From NCBI RefSeq assembly GCF_001552195.1, contig NZ_BCQS01000041.1, positions 1 to 64,000 of the forward strand: a stretch of DNA of 64,000 bases, given 5' to 3'. Numbering within the stretch: position 1 is the first letter of the stretch; every line of letters begins with the position of its first letter. This document shows, one piece after another, positions 1-7,785 of the stretch. Origin of the DNA: Actinomadura latina NBRC 106108 (lineage in GTDB: Bacteria; Actinomycetota; Actinomycetes; Streptosporangiales; Streptosporangiaceae). The position numbers and the translations under genes are program-made. The notes beneath the pieces were generated by a model. The model worked only from the letters and a program-made list of their open reading frames with translations. It was not told the origin of the DNA and did not search any database.

Positions 1-128
1 TTGTTCGCGTCCCTGTGTGGTTCCCAGGAAACAACCTGGGCACCCGTAGTGCATAAAAGGATACCGAGCCTGGTTGCTCGGACGTCGACTTGCCCACCCC
101 GCCGCGTGTGGGGGTGGTGCGTTGAGGC
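1..128 (+). other. 23S-5S rRNA internal spacer
   Basis: The stretch before the 5S gene lacks the typical 3' end of a 23S gene and shows no coding pattern. It reads as the 23S-5S internal transcribed spacer of an rRNA operon whose 16S and 23S genes lie outside the window to the left. Short complementary words just before the 5S gene (GCCCACCCCGCC and GGGGGTGGTGC, about 90-121) could form the processing stem. Confidence 0.7.
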
Positions 129-245
129 GTTCGGTGGTTTTGGCGAAGGGGAAACACCCGGTCCCATCCCGAACCCGGAAGTTAAGCCCTTCAGCGCCGA
201 TGGTACTGCATGGGAGACTGTGTGGGAGAGTAGGACACCGCCGGA
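129..245 (+). rRNA. rrf: 5S ribosomal RNA
   Basis: The gene is 117 nt, the usual actinobacterial 5S length. The 5' end (GTTCGGTGG) pairs with the 3' end (CCGCCGGAC) to form helix I. The internal words CCCATCCCGAACCCGGAAG and TTAAGC are the conserved loop B/C region, and GATGGTACTGC and TGGGAGAGTAGG are the conserved loop E and helix IV/V region. It is the last gene of an rRNA operon and is followed directly by a strong terminator. The ends are placed by helix I pairing and could shift by 1-2 nt. Confidence 0.97.
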
Positions 246-259
246 CTCTTATTACGGAA

Positions 260-288
260 GGGCCCCGCCGACACGGCGGGGCCCTTTC
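260..288 (+). terminator. Intrinsic terminator of the rRNA operon
   Basis: A perfect 11-bp GC-rich stem (GGGCCCCGCCG, 260-270, with CGGCGGGGCCC, 274-284) closes a 3-nt loop and is followed by TTTC. It lies 15 nt after the 5S gene and is the rho-independent end of the rRNA operon. Confidence 0.93.
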
Positions 289-370
289 TCATTCAAGGGG
301 TCCGAAAGTGTGGTTCTCCTGCCGGCCCGCGACCGATTCGGTGGAAACGTGCGCGGGGTCAAGAGAACCC

Positions 371-868
371 TCACCGGATCACCTTGTCCAGAAACGCGTG
401 CAGGTTCGCATGGGCACGGGCGACCTTCTCCTCCAGAGTCAGCGATTCATCGAGCCCACCACCCGCGACGGATTGCTTCTTGCCGCGAACGTAGAGCGAG
501 CAGTCCAGATCGCCGCACAGATACTGCCCGACCGAGTTTCCCTGGCGGCCGGCCTCACCGGTTCGGCGCGCGGTCATCAAGGCGACCCCGCCGCCCGTCC
601 GCGTGGTCAGGCACAGCGAGCACATGCTGCGCGAAGTGAAGCCGCGGGACGCGCCGGAGGCGACGCGCAGCGAGAGACCGACAAGGCGGTCGTCGCGTTC
701 GGCGACGAGGTAGGCGCGTCCGGGTGCGCCGGGATCTTGCCAGCCCAGGAAATCCAGGTCGTCCCACGGCAGGTCGGTGAAGTCCTTGGGCAGGTCCAGG
801 CGCTTGGCCTCGCCCTTGGAGCAGTTGACGAAGGACGTGCGTACGTCGCGTTCGGTCATGGGTTTCAT
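371..868 (-). CDS. FBP/FusB-type treble-clef zinc-finger protein
   Basis: This 165-aa protein matches the actinobacterial FBP-domain family, whose zinc-finger part is the treble clef also found in FusB/FusC, the EF-G-binding fusidic-acid resistance proteins. The Cys pair MCSLC near residue 83 and a second pair, CGDLDC, near residue 118 would hold the zinc. A basic tail follows. The N-terminal half (residues 1-75) is the family-specific part. By family it may act near EF-G or the ribosome, but the function in actinomycetes is not established. It is divergent from the TetR gene at 942 across a 73-bp control region. An alternative start is the Met three codons in. Confidence 0.85.
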   Translation of the reverse strand: MKPMTERDVRTSFVNCSKGEAKRLDLPKDFTDLPWDDLDFLGWQDPGAPGRAYLVAERDDRLVGLSLRVASGASRGFTSRSMCSLCLTTRTGGGVALMTARRTGEAGRQGNSVGQYLCGDLDCSLYVRGKKQSVAGGGLDESLTLEEKVARAHANLHAFLDKVIR

Positions 869-888
869 GAGCAGCGAGGCTAGTTCTT

Positions 889-928
889 CCTAAGTAGCTT
901 AGGCAAATGGTTAGATGTCGTAGGCAAA
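889..928. promoter_or_regulatory. Candidate TetR operator in divergent promoter region
   Basis: CCTAAG-TAG-CTTAGG (889-903) is a perfect 6-bp inverted repeat. The word TAGGCAAA occurs twice (900-907 and 921-928), exactly 21 bp or two helical turns apart. The site sits between the divergent FBP gene and the TetR gene, so autoregulation of the pair is the simplest reading. This is inference from symmetry and position only. Confidence 0.45.
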
Positions 929-941
929 CAGGAAGGGACCC

Positions 942-1511
942 ATGGTTCGTGCAGGAGTGACCGTCGAGCGTCTCACCACGGCGGCTGCCGAGCTGGCGGA
1001 CGAGGTGGGCTTCGACAAGGTGACCGTCGCAGCGCTGGCGCGCCAGTTCGGGGTCAAGGAAGCCAGCCTGTACTCGCACATCAAGAACGCGCACGACCTG
1101 AAGACACGGGTGGCGGTGCTCGCGCTGGCCGAGCTGGACGACGAGGTCGCCGCCGCGATCGCCGGACGCGCGGGGAAGGACGCGCTGGTGGCGTTCGCAG
1201 GCGCGTACCGGAACTACGCCAAGCGGCATCCGGGCCGGTACGCGGCGGCTCGGATGGAGCTGGACCTGGACACCGCGCTCGCGAGCGCGGCGGGACGGCA
1301 CGCGGAGATGACGCGAGCGATCCTGCGCGGCTACGAGCTGTCCGAGCCCGACCAGACGGACGCCGTACGCATGCTGGGCAGCGTGTTCCACGGTTATGTC
1401 AGCCTGGAGACCGCGGGTGCTTTCCAGCACCACCCACGCGACGTGGAGGCCTCCTGGCACCGGACCCTGGACGCCCTCGACGCCGCCCTCAAGAACTGGC
1501 CCCCGGCCTGA
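942..1511 (+). CDS. TetR/AcrR family transcriptional regulator
   Basis: This 189-aa protein has an N-terminal TetR helix-turn-helix at about residues 8-55 (LADEVGFDKVTVAALARQFGV, recognition helix near KEASLYSHIKN). The ligand-binding domain resembles the WHG/TetR_C_33 type, with RHPGRYAA near residue 85 and HGYVSLE near 150. A purine-rich ribosome site (GGAAGGGA, 931-938) precedes the ATG. It probably represses itself and the divergent FBP gene through the symmetric sites at 889-928. The ligand is unknown. Confidence 0.88.
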   Translation: MVRAGVTVERLTTAAAELADEVGFDKVTVAALARQFGVKEASLYSHIKNAHDLKTRVAVLALAELDDEVAAAIAGRAGKDALVAFAGAYRNYAKRHPGRYAAARMELDLDTALASAAGRHAEMTRAILRGYELSEPDQTDAVRMLGSVFHGYVSLETAGAFQHHPRDVEASWHRTLDALDAALKNWPPA

Positions 1512-1515
1512 CGCC

Positions 1516-1567
1516 TGAGGCAACCGCGACATTGCCTCGTGGTCGCCGGCACGACGGCGGCGGCGAC
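1516..1567. terminator. Paired hairpins between convergent genes
   Basis: GAGGCAA (1517-1523) pairs with TTGCCTC (1532-1538), and GTCGCCG (1542-1548) pairs with CGGCGAC (1561-1567). The two stems lie between the ends of the TetR gene and the convergent helicase gene. Neither has a T tract, so bidirectional termination is inferred from position. Confidence 0.4.
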
Positions 1568-1578
1568 GCTTGGAGTGG

Positions 1579-3231
1579 CTAGAAGTCCTTACCGGCCAGA
1601 ACGGTGTCGGCGTCGACTATGCGGTAGGCGTAGCCCTGTTCGGCCAGAAAGCGCTGCCGGTGGGCGGCGTAGTCCTGGTCGAGGGTGTCGCGGGCGACTA
1701 CGGCGTAGAAGCGGGCTCCGCTGCCGGACGCCTTGGGGCGCAGGAGTCGTCCCAGGCGCTGGGCCTCTTCCTGGCGCGAACCGTAGGCACCCGACACCTG
1801 GACGGCAACGGACGCCTCGGGTAGATCGATGGAGAAGTTCGCCACCTTCGACACCACCAGGACGCTGATCTCGCCGGAGCGGAACGCGTCGAAGAGGCGC
1901 TCCCGTTCGCGGATGCGGGTCTCGCCCTTGATGACCGGGGCGTCCAGGAGGGCGCCCAGTTCGTCCAGCTGGTCGATGTACTGGCCGATCACGAGTGTCT
2001 GCTCGCCTTGGTGCCGGTCGACCAGTGCCTTGATGAGCTTGGTCTTGGTGTCGGTCGTGGCGCAGAAGCGGTAGCGCTCCTCGGGTTCGGCGGTCGCGTA
2101 GGCGAGGCGTTCGGAGTCGGTGAGGGTGACGCGGACCTCGACGCAGTCGGCGGGCGCGATCCAGCCCTGGGACTCCATGTCCTTCCAGGGGGCGTCGTAG
2201 CGCTTGGGGCCGATCAGGGAGAACACGTCGCCTTCGCGGCCGTCCTCGCGGACGAGGGTGGCGGTGAGGCCGAGCCGGCGTCGCGCCTGCAGGTCCGCGG
2301 TCATGCGGAAGATCGGCGCGGGCAGCAGGTGCACCTCGTCGTAGACGACCAGGCCCCAGTCGCGGGCGTCGAAGAGCTCCAGGTGCGCGTAGGCGCCCTT
2401 CCGGCGGGTCGTCATGATCTGGTAGGTGGCGATGGTGACCGGCCGGATCTCCTTCTTCGTGCCGGTGTACTCGCCGATCTCGTCCTCGGTGAGGGACGTG
2501 CGGCGGAGCAGCTCCTGCTTCCACTGGTGCGCCGACACGGTGTTGGTCACGAGGATCAGCGTGGTCGCCTGCGCGCGGGCCATGGCGGCGGCGCCGACGA
2601 TGGTCTTGCCGGCGCCGCACGGCAGGACGACGACACCGGAGCCGCCGTGCCAGAACGCGGACGTCGCCTCGTCCTGGTAGGAGCGCAGCTCCCAGCCGTC
2701 CTGGACGAGGGAGATGGCGTGGGCCTCGCCGTCCACGTAGCCGGCGAGGTCCTCGGCGGGCCAGCCGAGCTTGAGCAGGGCCTGCTTGAGCGCGCCGCGC
2801 TCGCTCGGGTGGACGGCGACGATGTCGTCGCCGACCCGGTCCCCGAGCATGCCTTTGATCTTCTTCGCCCGCAGGACCTCCTCCAGCACCGACCGGTCGG
2901 AGGACGACAGGACGAGCCCGTGCACGGGGTCCTTCTCCAGCCGCAGCCGCCCGTACCGCGCCATCGTGTCGGCGACGTCCACCAGGAGGGCGTGCGGGAC
3001 GGGATAGCGGGAGTACCTGATCAGAGTGTCGACGACCTGCTCGGCGTCGTGGCCGGCGGCGCGGGCGTTCCACAGCGCGAGCGGCGTCACCCGGTACGTG
3101 TGGACGTGCTCGGGCGCCCGTTCCAGCTCGGCGAACGGGGCGATGTCCTTGCGGCAGGCACCGGCCAGATCGTGGTCGACCTCCAGCAGCAGTGTCTTGT
3201 CGGACTGGACGATGAGCGGACCGTCGGTCAA
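1579..3231 (-). CDS. XPB/Ssl2-type DNA repair helicase (Ercc3 family)
   Basis: This is a superfamily 2 DNA helicase of the bacterial XPB type, predicted to unwind DNA during repair using ATP. From the TTG start it is 550 aa, the normal family length. Visible motifs are Walker A LPCGAGKT near residue 208, DEVH box YDEVHLL near 305, LGLTATL motif III near 330, and C-terminal QEEAQRLGRLLRP motif VI near 500. An N-terminal helicase domain (GPLIVQSDKT) opens the protein. Homologues begin at this TDGPLIV point, and GGGGG lies 8 nt before the TTG, so I chose 3231. An in-frame GTG at 3270 is the alternative. It follows the helicase-associated gene and the DUF4190 gene on the same strand. Confidence 0.92.
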   Translation of the reverse strand: MTDGPLIVQSDKTLLLEVDHDLAGACRKDIAPFAELERAPEHVHTYRVTPLALWNARAAGHDAEQVVDTLIRYSRYPVPHALLVDVADTMARYGRLRLEKDPVHGLVLSSSDRSVLEEVLRAKKIKGMLGDRVGDDIVAVHPSERGALKQALLKLGWPAEDLAGYVDGEAHAISLVQDGWELRSYQDEATSAFWHGGSGVVVLPCGAGKTIVGAAAMARAQATTLILVTNTVSAHQWKQELLRRTSLTEDEIGEYTGTKKEIRPVTIATYQIMTTRRKGAYAHLELFDARDWGLVVYDEVHLLPAPIFRMTADLQARRRLGLTATLVREDGREGDVFSLIGPKRYDAPWKDMESQGWIAPADCVEVRVTLTDSERLAYATAEPEERYRFCATTDTKTKLIKALVDRHQGEQTLVIGQYIDQLDELGALLDAPVIKGETRIRERERLFDAFRSGEISVLVVSKVANFSIDLPEASVAVQVSGAYGSRQEEAQRLGRLLRPKASGSGARFYAVVARDTLDQDYAAHRQRFLAEQGYAYRIVDADTVLAGKDF

Positions 3232-3483
3232 AGCAGAAGCCCCCGTCGCGATGTCGATGATCGATGCCACGTCCGGACACCCGTTGCCGCACGCTACCCC
3301 AGCGCGGCGGCGTGCCGTGCGATCCGGACGGGAACGCATGCTTCAACGACCGCGGCCGCCCCGCTCTTCCCGAGTCTCCTGACCCACCCGGCACCCGGGG
3401 CCGCTGCGCCGGCCTGCGATCCGCGTGTGCCTCGCGGTCTGCGCGGGTGCCGTGCGCTTCGCGCCGGTCTGCGGTGGTCGGGG

Positions 3484-3885
3484 TTAGATGCCGGAGGTCG
3501 AGTCGTAGCCGGAGTCGGAGTTGATCACGACGATGACGTAGATGATGCCGATGACGATCCCGCTGATGATCGACAGGGCGAACAGGATCCAGCCCGCGAT
3601 CGTCAGCTTGCGGGCCGACTCGGGGTCGGTGTGGACGCGGCCCATCGCGATCGCGGACACGATGGCGCCCGGGATGCCGAGGATGCCGCAGCACAGCAGG
3701 ACGCTGGCGATGTTGCAGACGAGGCAGGCGGTGGTGGAGCCGCTGCTCGTCTGGCGGACGGGCACGCCCGGCGGCCCGTAGGCATAGCCGGGAGGTTGCG
3801 GGGCCCCGGGATACGGTGATCCGCCCCAGCCCTGCGGCCCGTAGGGGTCCTGCCAGCCGGGCGGGTTGCCGCCGTATCCGCTCAC
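3484..3885 (-). CDS. DUF4190-type small membrane protein
   Basis: This 133-aa protein has a cytoplasmic head rich in Gly, Pro and Tyr (residues 1-45). Two membrane segments follow (about 52-82 and 93-118), separated by a short loop with ARKLTIAGW. This layout matches DUF4190 proteins, which are common in actinomycetes and have no proven function. The start is a GTG with a strong GGAGGAGG site upstream. It lies between the helicase-associated gene and the XPB helicase gene on the same strand, probably as a passenger in that transcription unit or with its own promoter. Confidence 0.82.
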   Translation of the reverse strand: MSGYGGNPPGWQDPYGPQGWGGSPYPGAPQPPGYAYGPPGVPVRQTSSGSTTACLVCNIASVLLCCGILGIPGAIVSAIAMGRVHTDPESARKLTIAGWILFALSIISGIVIGIIYVIVVINSDSGYDSTSGI

Positions 3886-3915
3886 GAACGGGCCTCCTCC
3901 GCACGCCAGATGTGA

Positions 3916-3921
3916 TCTATA
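3916..3921 (-). promoter_or_regulatory. Candidate -10 box for the DUF4190 gene
   Basis: Read on the minus strand, TATAGA lies about 30 nt before the GTG at 3885. The stretch is clearly AT-rich compared with its surroundings. No convincing -35 box is visible. A 6-bp inverted repeat (TGGAAC...GTTCCA, about 3935-3955) lies just upstream and could be a terminator for the preceding gene or an operator. Confidence 0.4.
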
Positions 3922-3982
3922 AGACTAGGACTTCTGGAACGCCGAGGGGGTTCCATTTCGCCCAGAAGATCACTTTCGCCGG

Positions 3983-6349
3983 CTAGGTCGCGGGGTCGTC
4001 GTCCAGTTCGGAGACGCCGGTGATGCGGTGCAGTGCGAAGCGGTGCACGGCGGCGCGGGTGGCGTCGTAGCCGGTGAGGAATCCGCCCTCGACGCGGACG
4101 GGTGCCACGATGCGGCTGGACGCCTGGCCCTGCTGGTCGAGGTAGCCGATCCAGACGCGTCCGCCGCGTTCGACGGCGGCGCGGAGCCGCTCGATGGTGG
4201 CCATCGCGGGCGAGCGCGGCGGCTCCCCGGCCGGCGCCTGCCGGGCGTGCTCGGCGCCGTGCCGGGACGCCTCGTCGCCGGCCCGCAGCGCGCGCACCGC
4301 GGCGGAGACCATCGAGGCGTCGGCGCGGGCGCCCGGGCGGAGCCGGACGATCTCGGCGGTCGGCGGCGGGTCGGCGCGCTGCGCGTCCGGCCGAGTCACG
4401 ATCACGCCGCCGCCGGGGGCCTCGGCGACCGGGGCGAGGCCCATGGCGCGCAGGGCGTCGAGCAGGTCGGCGCGCTGCAGCCCGGACGCGAGGACGGTCG
4501 GCGCGAGCCGGTGCAGCCGCAGCGGCTCCGCCCGCCGGTCGGCGAGGATCTCGTCCAGCGTCGCGGCGGAGTCGGTGCGGACGTACGACGACAGGGCCCC
4601 GACGCGCAGATGCCCGTGCCGCCGCGCCACGTCGTCGATGAGGTAGGTGAGCGGCTGCGGCAGCGGCGTCGCGGAGTGCCGGGTCAGCAGGTCGGTGACG
4701 TCGGCGGCGGAGCGCCCGGCGTCCAGGGCGCGGCGGACGGACTCGGGCGTGAACCGGTAGACGGTGGCGCCGCCGGTGGACTCGACGTCGGCGGCGAGCG
4801 CGAGTTCGCGGGCGAGGTCGGTGACCAGCGGTCCGGGCGCGACCGCGGTCAGGTCGGCCTGGAGGAGGATCTCGTCGACGGGCGCCGGGAGGTACTTCTC
4901 CAGGGCGGGTTCGGGGTCGTCGCCGGCGAGGAGGTCGCGGGCGAAGGGAACGAGTTCGCCGAACCCGGTGAGGCCGAGCGCGGCGGCCTCGCGCAGCGTC
5001 CAGGCGAGGAGCCGTTCGCGGGTCGGGCCGCCGCGGCGGGGCCGCAGCCAGCCGAGCCGGGTGCGCAGCGCCTCCTCGTCGACGAGGGCGCCGCGCCCGG
5101 CGCCGGCGAGGACGTCCAGGATCTCGCGGCGGGTGGCGGGGGCGCTGGACCGCACCATCGCCTCGCTGAGCGCGTTGATCAGCCGGTCCCGGTCGTCGCG
5201 TTCCCCGGCGAGGCCGGCGGCGCGGTCGGACTTCAGCCAGCCGCGCGCCAGCTCCGTCCAGCGGCCGGCGGTGTCGCGCATCAGCCACAGGTCGTAGGCG
5301 GGGGTGGGCAGCCATTCGCCGTCGAGGTCGCCGCTGCGGGTGAGCAGCCCGGCGGCGTAGGCGGTCTCGGCGAGCAGCGCCGCCTTCCACTCCGGGACGT
5401 CCAGCAGCGTCGCGGCGGTGCGCAGGTCGCGGACGGCGAGGCCGCCGCTGCGCAGGACGGGCGGCGGTTCGAGGCCCCAGCGCTCCAGGAGTTCCTCGAT
5501 GAGCCGGACGGCGCCCGCGGCCTCGCCCGCGGCGGCGCGGACCACGACGTCCTCGGCGCGCGGCTCCCCGGCCCGGGACGGCAGCGGCGGCGGTTCGGCG
5601 GGGACGTCCCGGAAGAGGCGGCCGGCGCGCAGATGCAGCGCGACCTCGCGGGGCAGGGTGACCGTGCGGTCGTCCTCGGCGGCGAGGAGGCCGCGGGCGA
5701 GGAGCCGCTCGATGGGGGTGGTGGCGGTGCTGATCCGGACGGGACGGCGCGCGTCGGCGACCCGTCCGACGGGCGGCCCCCACGCCAGTTGGTCGAGGGC
5801 GGCCGTCGCCTCGGGGCCCGCGTCGTCGATGAGCGCCGCCGGCTCCGCCAGCAGTTCGGCGAGCCGGTGCAGGAGGCGCGCGGCGTCGGGGAACCCGCGC
5901 GGCGCCTCGCCCTCCAGATCGGTGAGCAGGTCGGTGAGCCGCTCGACCGGGTAGCCCGCGAAGACCTCCCGGACGGGCGGTCCGAGCGCGGCCGGATGCG
6001 GCAGCCCCTGCCGGACGCCGGGCGCCGTGGCCGGCGTGCCGTCGCCCCAGACCAGCCCGTAGCGGCGCAGCGTGCCGAGCGCCTCCCCGACCTGCGCCGG
6101 CGTCGCGCCGACGCCCGCGGCGAGCGCGTCCGGCGTCGGGTCGGCGAGGACGAGGAGGGATTCGAGGACGGCGAGCGTGAAGCGGTCCAGCCGGTCGAGG
6201 GCGCGGGACACGGCGGCGGGCGTCGCGGCGCGGGCGGCGAGCGCGGTCAGGTCGGCGGGGACGGGGGCGAGCAACTCCGGACGCGCGGACAGCAGCGCGC
6301 GCAGCTCGTCGTCGCCTCGCGCGCGGAGCCAGTCCGCATACGTGTCCAT
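3983..6349 (-). CDS. Helicase-associated protein (XPB partner, WYL-like C-terminus)
   Basis: This 788-aa protein belongs to the large actinobacterial helicase-associated family (helicase C3 type) found next to XPB-type helicases. N-terminal winged-helix-like repeats (about residues 45-110) are followed by long Ala/Arg/Leu-rich helical segments. A helicase-associated region lies at about 470-640 (DEILLQADLTAVAPGPL, then TYLIDDVARRHGHLRVG). The last 80 residues (IERLRAAVERGGRVWIGYLD and onward) resemble a WYL-like fold. No Walker motif is visible, so it is unlikely to be an ATPase itself. It probably acts with the helicase at 1579 in DNA repair. Confidence 0.83.
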   Translation of the reverse strand: MDTYADWLRARGDDELRALLSARPELLAPVPADLTALAARAATPAAVSRALDRLDRFTLAVLESLLVLADPTPDALAAGVGATPAQVGEALGTLRRYGLVWGDGTPATAPGVRQGLPHPAALGPPVREVFAGYPVERLTDLLTDLEGEAPRGFPDAARLLHRLAELLAEPAALIDDAGPEATAALDQLAWGPPVGRVADARRPVRISTATTPIERLLARGLLAAEDDRTVTLPREVALHLRAGRLFRDVPAEPPPLPSRAGEPRAEDVVVRAAAGEAAGAVRLIEELLERWGLEPPPVLRSGGLAVRDLRTAATLLDVPEWKAALLAETAYAAGLLTRSGDLDGEWLPTPAYDLWLMRDTAGRWTELARGWLKSDRAAGLAGERDDRDRLINALSEAMVRSSAPATRREILDVLAGAGRGALVDEEALRTRLGWLRPRRGGPTRERLLAWTLREAAALGLTGFGELVPFARDLLAGDDPEPALEKYLPAPVDEILLQADLTAVAPGPLVTDLARELALAADVESTGGATVYRFTPESVRRALDAGRSAADVTDLLTRHSATPLPQPLTYLIDDVARRHGHLRVGALSSYVRTDSAATLDEILADRRAEPLRLHRLAPTVLASGLQRADLLDALRAMGLAPVAEAPGGGVIVTRPDAQRADPPPTAEIVRLRPGARADASMVSAAVRALRAGDEASRHGAEHARQAPAGEPPRSPAMATIERLRAAVERGGRVWIGYLDQQGQASSRIVAPVRVEGGFLTGYDATRAAVHRFALHRITGVSELDDDPAT

Positions 6350-6457
6350 AGCCGTACCCCAACCTTATGTCGCGTGCACGCCGCGGCATGCGCAGTCCCC
6401 AGGGTAGGAGCCCGCGGGGCGTGCCCGAAGCCGGCGGGGGTACCGGGGTGCCGCAGG

Positions 6458-7075
6458 TCAGGTGGCGGGTGTGCGCTCCAGGTGCACCAGCCCGAGACCG
6501 AGCCGCGCCCAGCTCTCCACGAACCGCTTCTCGTCGATGCGGGTCGGAGGCTCGTACATCGACTCGTTCGCCAGCCAGTAGTTCACCACCGCGCCGCCGA
6601 GGATCGAGGCGATCGCGGGCCAGTCCTCGTCGGAGCCCTCGAACTCGGGCTGGGCGGCCAGCCAGGTCGAGATCCCGTCGTACAGCGGGTTGACGATGCC
6701 CTCGCGCATCTCCGCGACGAGGTTCGGGAACTGGTCGAGGTCGCGGAACAGCACCCGGATGAGGTCCTGCTCCTCGCGCATCTTCGCGAGGCCGGCCTGG
6801 CAGGTCATCCGCAGCCGGATCTCCAGCGGGCGGTCCTCGAAGACGGTCGCCTGGCTGAGGACGTCGCTGATCTGCCGGCGGGTCCGCTCGATGTGCTCGC
6901 GGATGCCGGAGGCGAGCACCTCCTCCTTCGACCGGAAGTGCCGGTAGAGGCCGCCGGCGCCGGGGGACAGCCCCGCCGCGGCCTCGATCTCCGCGACCGA
7001 CGTCGCCGCGTAGCCCCGGTCGGCGAACAGCCGGAGCGACTCGGAGACGATGCGGTCCCGCGTGGGTGGCGTCAT
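6458..7075 (-). CDS. TetR/AcrR family transcriptional regulator
   Basis: This 205-aa protein has a TetR helix-turn-helix at about residues 5-50 (RGYAATSVAEIEAAAGLS, then GLYRHFRSKEEV). Its ligand domain contains LIRVLFRDLDQFPNL and a C-terminal VNYWLANESMYEPP. The ORF can be extended 24 codons upstream. The Met at 7075 is the likely start because GGAGGA lies 8 nt before it and the HTH begins at the usual distance. It is divergent from the acetyltransferase-like gene at 7246 across a region with a 20-bp palindrome. Confidence 0.88.
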   Translation of the reverse strand: MTPPTRDRIVSESLRLFADRGYAATSVAEIEAAAGLSPGAGGLYRHFRSKEEVLASGIREHIERTRRQISDVLSQATVFEDRPLEIRLRMTCQAGLAKMREEQDLIRVLFRDLDQFPNLVAEMREGIVNPLYDGISTWLAAQPEFEGSDEDWPAIASILGGAVVNYWLANESMYEPPTRIDEKRFVESWARLGLGLVHLERTPAT

Positions 7076-7167
7076 GGTGATGAGTTCCTCCGGAAGAACA
7101 CTAAGGCATGTTGGGGCCGCGAGCCGCCGCCCCCGGCCGCGCGGCACGCCCGAATTCGTGATGCGTC

Positions 7168-7194
7168 TCGTCCGGGGCCCCGGACGACTAGAGT
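7168..7194 (+). promoter_or_regulatory. 20-bp perfect palindrome plus -10 box
   Basis: TCGTCCGGGGCCCCGGACGA (7168-7187) is an uninterrupted palindrome. TAGAGT (7189-7194) follows at once and fits an actinobacterial -10 box for the gene at 7246, giving a 5' leader of about 45 nt. An operator that blocks RNA polymerase is the natural reading. The divergent TetR protein is a candidate ligand. Confidence 0.5.
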
Positions 7195-7245
7195 TCGATG
7201 CCGCACGCCCCGTCGCCGGAAGGGGCGTCGCCGGAAAGGTCGACG

Positions 7246-7728
7246 ATGTTCAAGTCTCCGCGGAAGGCGGCGGGCGGGGCGTTCCTGCCCGAGGACTTCG
7301 TGGTGCCCACGCTGGTGGCGGGGCCCGACTTCCAGATCCGCCCGATCACCGTGCACGACGTGGTGAAGGACTACGGCGCCGTGATCGGCAGCCTGGACCG
7401 GCTGGCCGGCCGGTTCGGGCCCGAGTGGGGCTGGCCCGACAGCGAGTTCACCTTCGAGCAGGCCCTGATCGACGTCGCGTGGCTGCAGAAGCAGGGGCAG
7501 CTGCGGCGCTCGTTCAGCTACGTGGTGATCACGCCGGACGGGGAGCGGCAGCTCGGCCGCATCCATGTGGCCCCGTCCGACGAGGCGGGCGCGGACGCCG
7601 TCGTGGTGTTCTGGGTCCGCGCGGACGAGGAGAACTCCGTCCTGGAGAAGGAGTTGGAGGCGTTCGTCCGCCAGTGGATGACGACGGCCTGGCCGTTCGA
7701 GGACGTCCGCTTCCCCGGCCGGGACTAG
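7246..7728 (+). CDS. GNAT-like N-acetyltransferase family protein
   Basis: This 160-aa protein is similar to actinobacterial proteins annotated as N-acetyltransferases. The strand order RIHVAPSD then VVFWVRADE, with a C-terminal helix and LPWPFEDV-like ending (TTAWPFEDV), is compatible with a GNAT fold. A clear acetyl-CoA pyrophosphate loop is not visible. The ORF extends 16 codons upstream to 7198. The Met at 7246 has GGAAAGG 6 nt before it and follows the -10 box at a sensible distance. The substrate is unknown. Confidence 0.65.
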   Translation: MFKSPRKAAGGAFLPEDFVVPTLVAGPDFQIRPITVHDVVKDYGAVIGSLDRLAGRFGPEWGWPDSEFTFEQALIDVAWLQKQGQLRRSFSYVVITPDGERQLGRIHVAPSDEAGADAVVVFWVRADEENSVLEKELEAFVRQWMTTAWPFEDVRFPGRD

Positions 7729-7785
7729 GCCGCGCCGAGGCTAGGCCGAGGCTAGGCCGAGGCTAGGCCGCGCCGGGGCTAGGCC
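7722..7785. repeat. 11-bp tandem repeat across convergent stop codons
   Basis: The unit GAGGCTAGGCC is repeated in tandem and flanked by partial copies (GACTAGGCCGCGCC, GAGGCTAGGCCGCGCC, GGGGCTAGGCC). The plus-strand gene stops in the first copy (TAG 7726-7728) and the minus-strand gene stops in the last (CTA 7779-7781). Every copy contains CTAG, a stop on both strands in the right frame. Confidence 0.85.

Noticed and set aside
1..639. Open frames across the 5S rRNA gene and terminator
   Set aside because: They run through a structural RNA gene and have no start signals or homology-like motifs.
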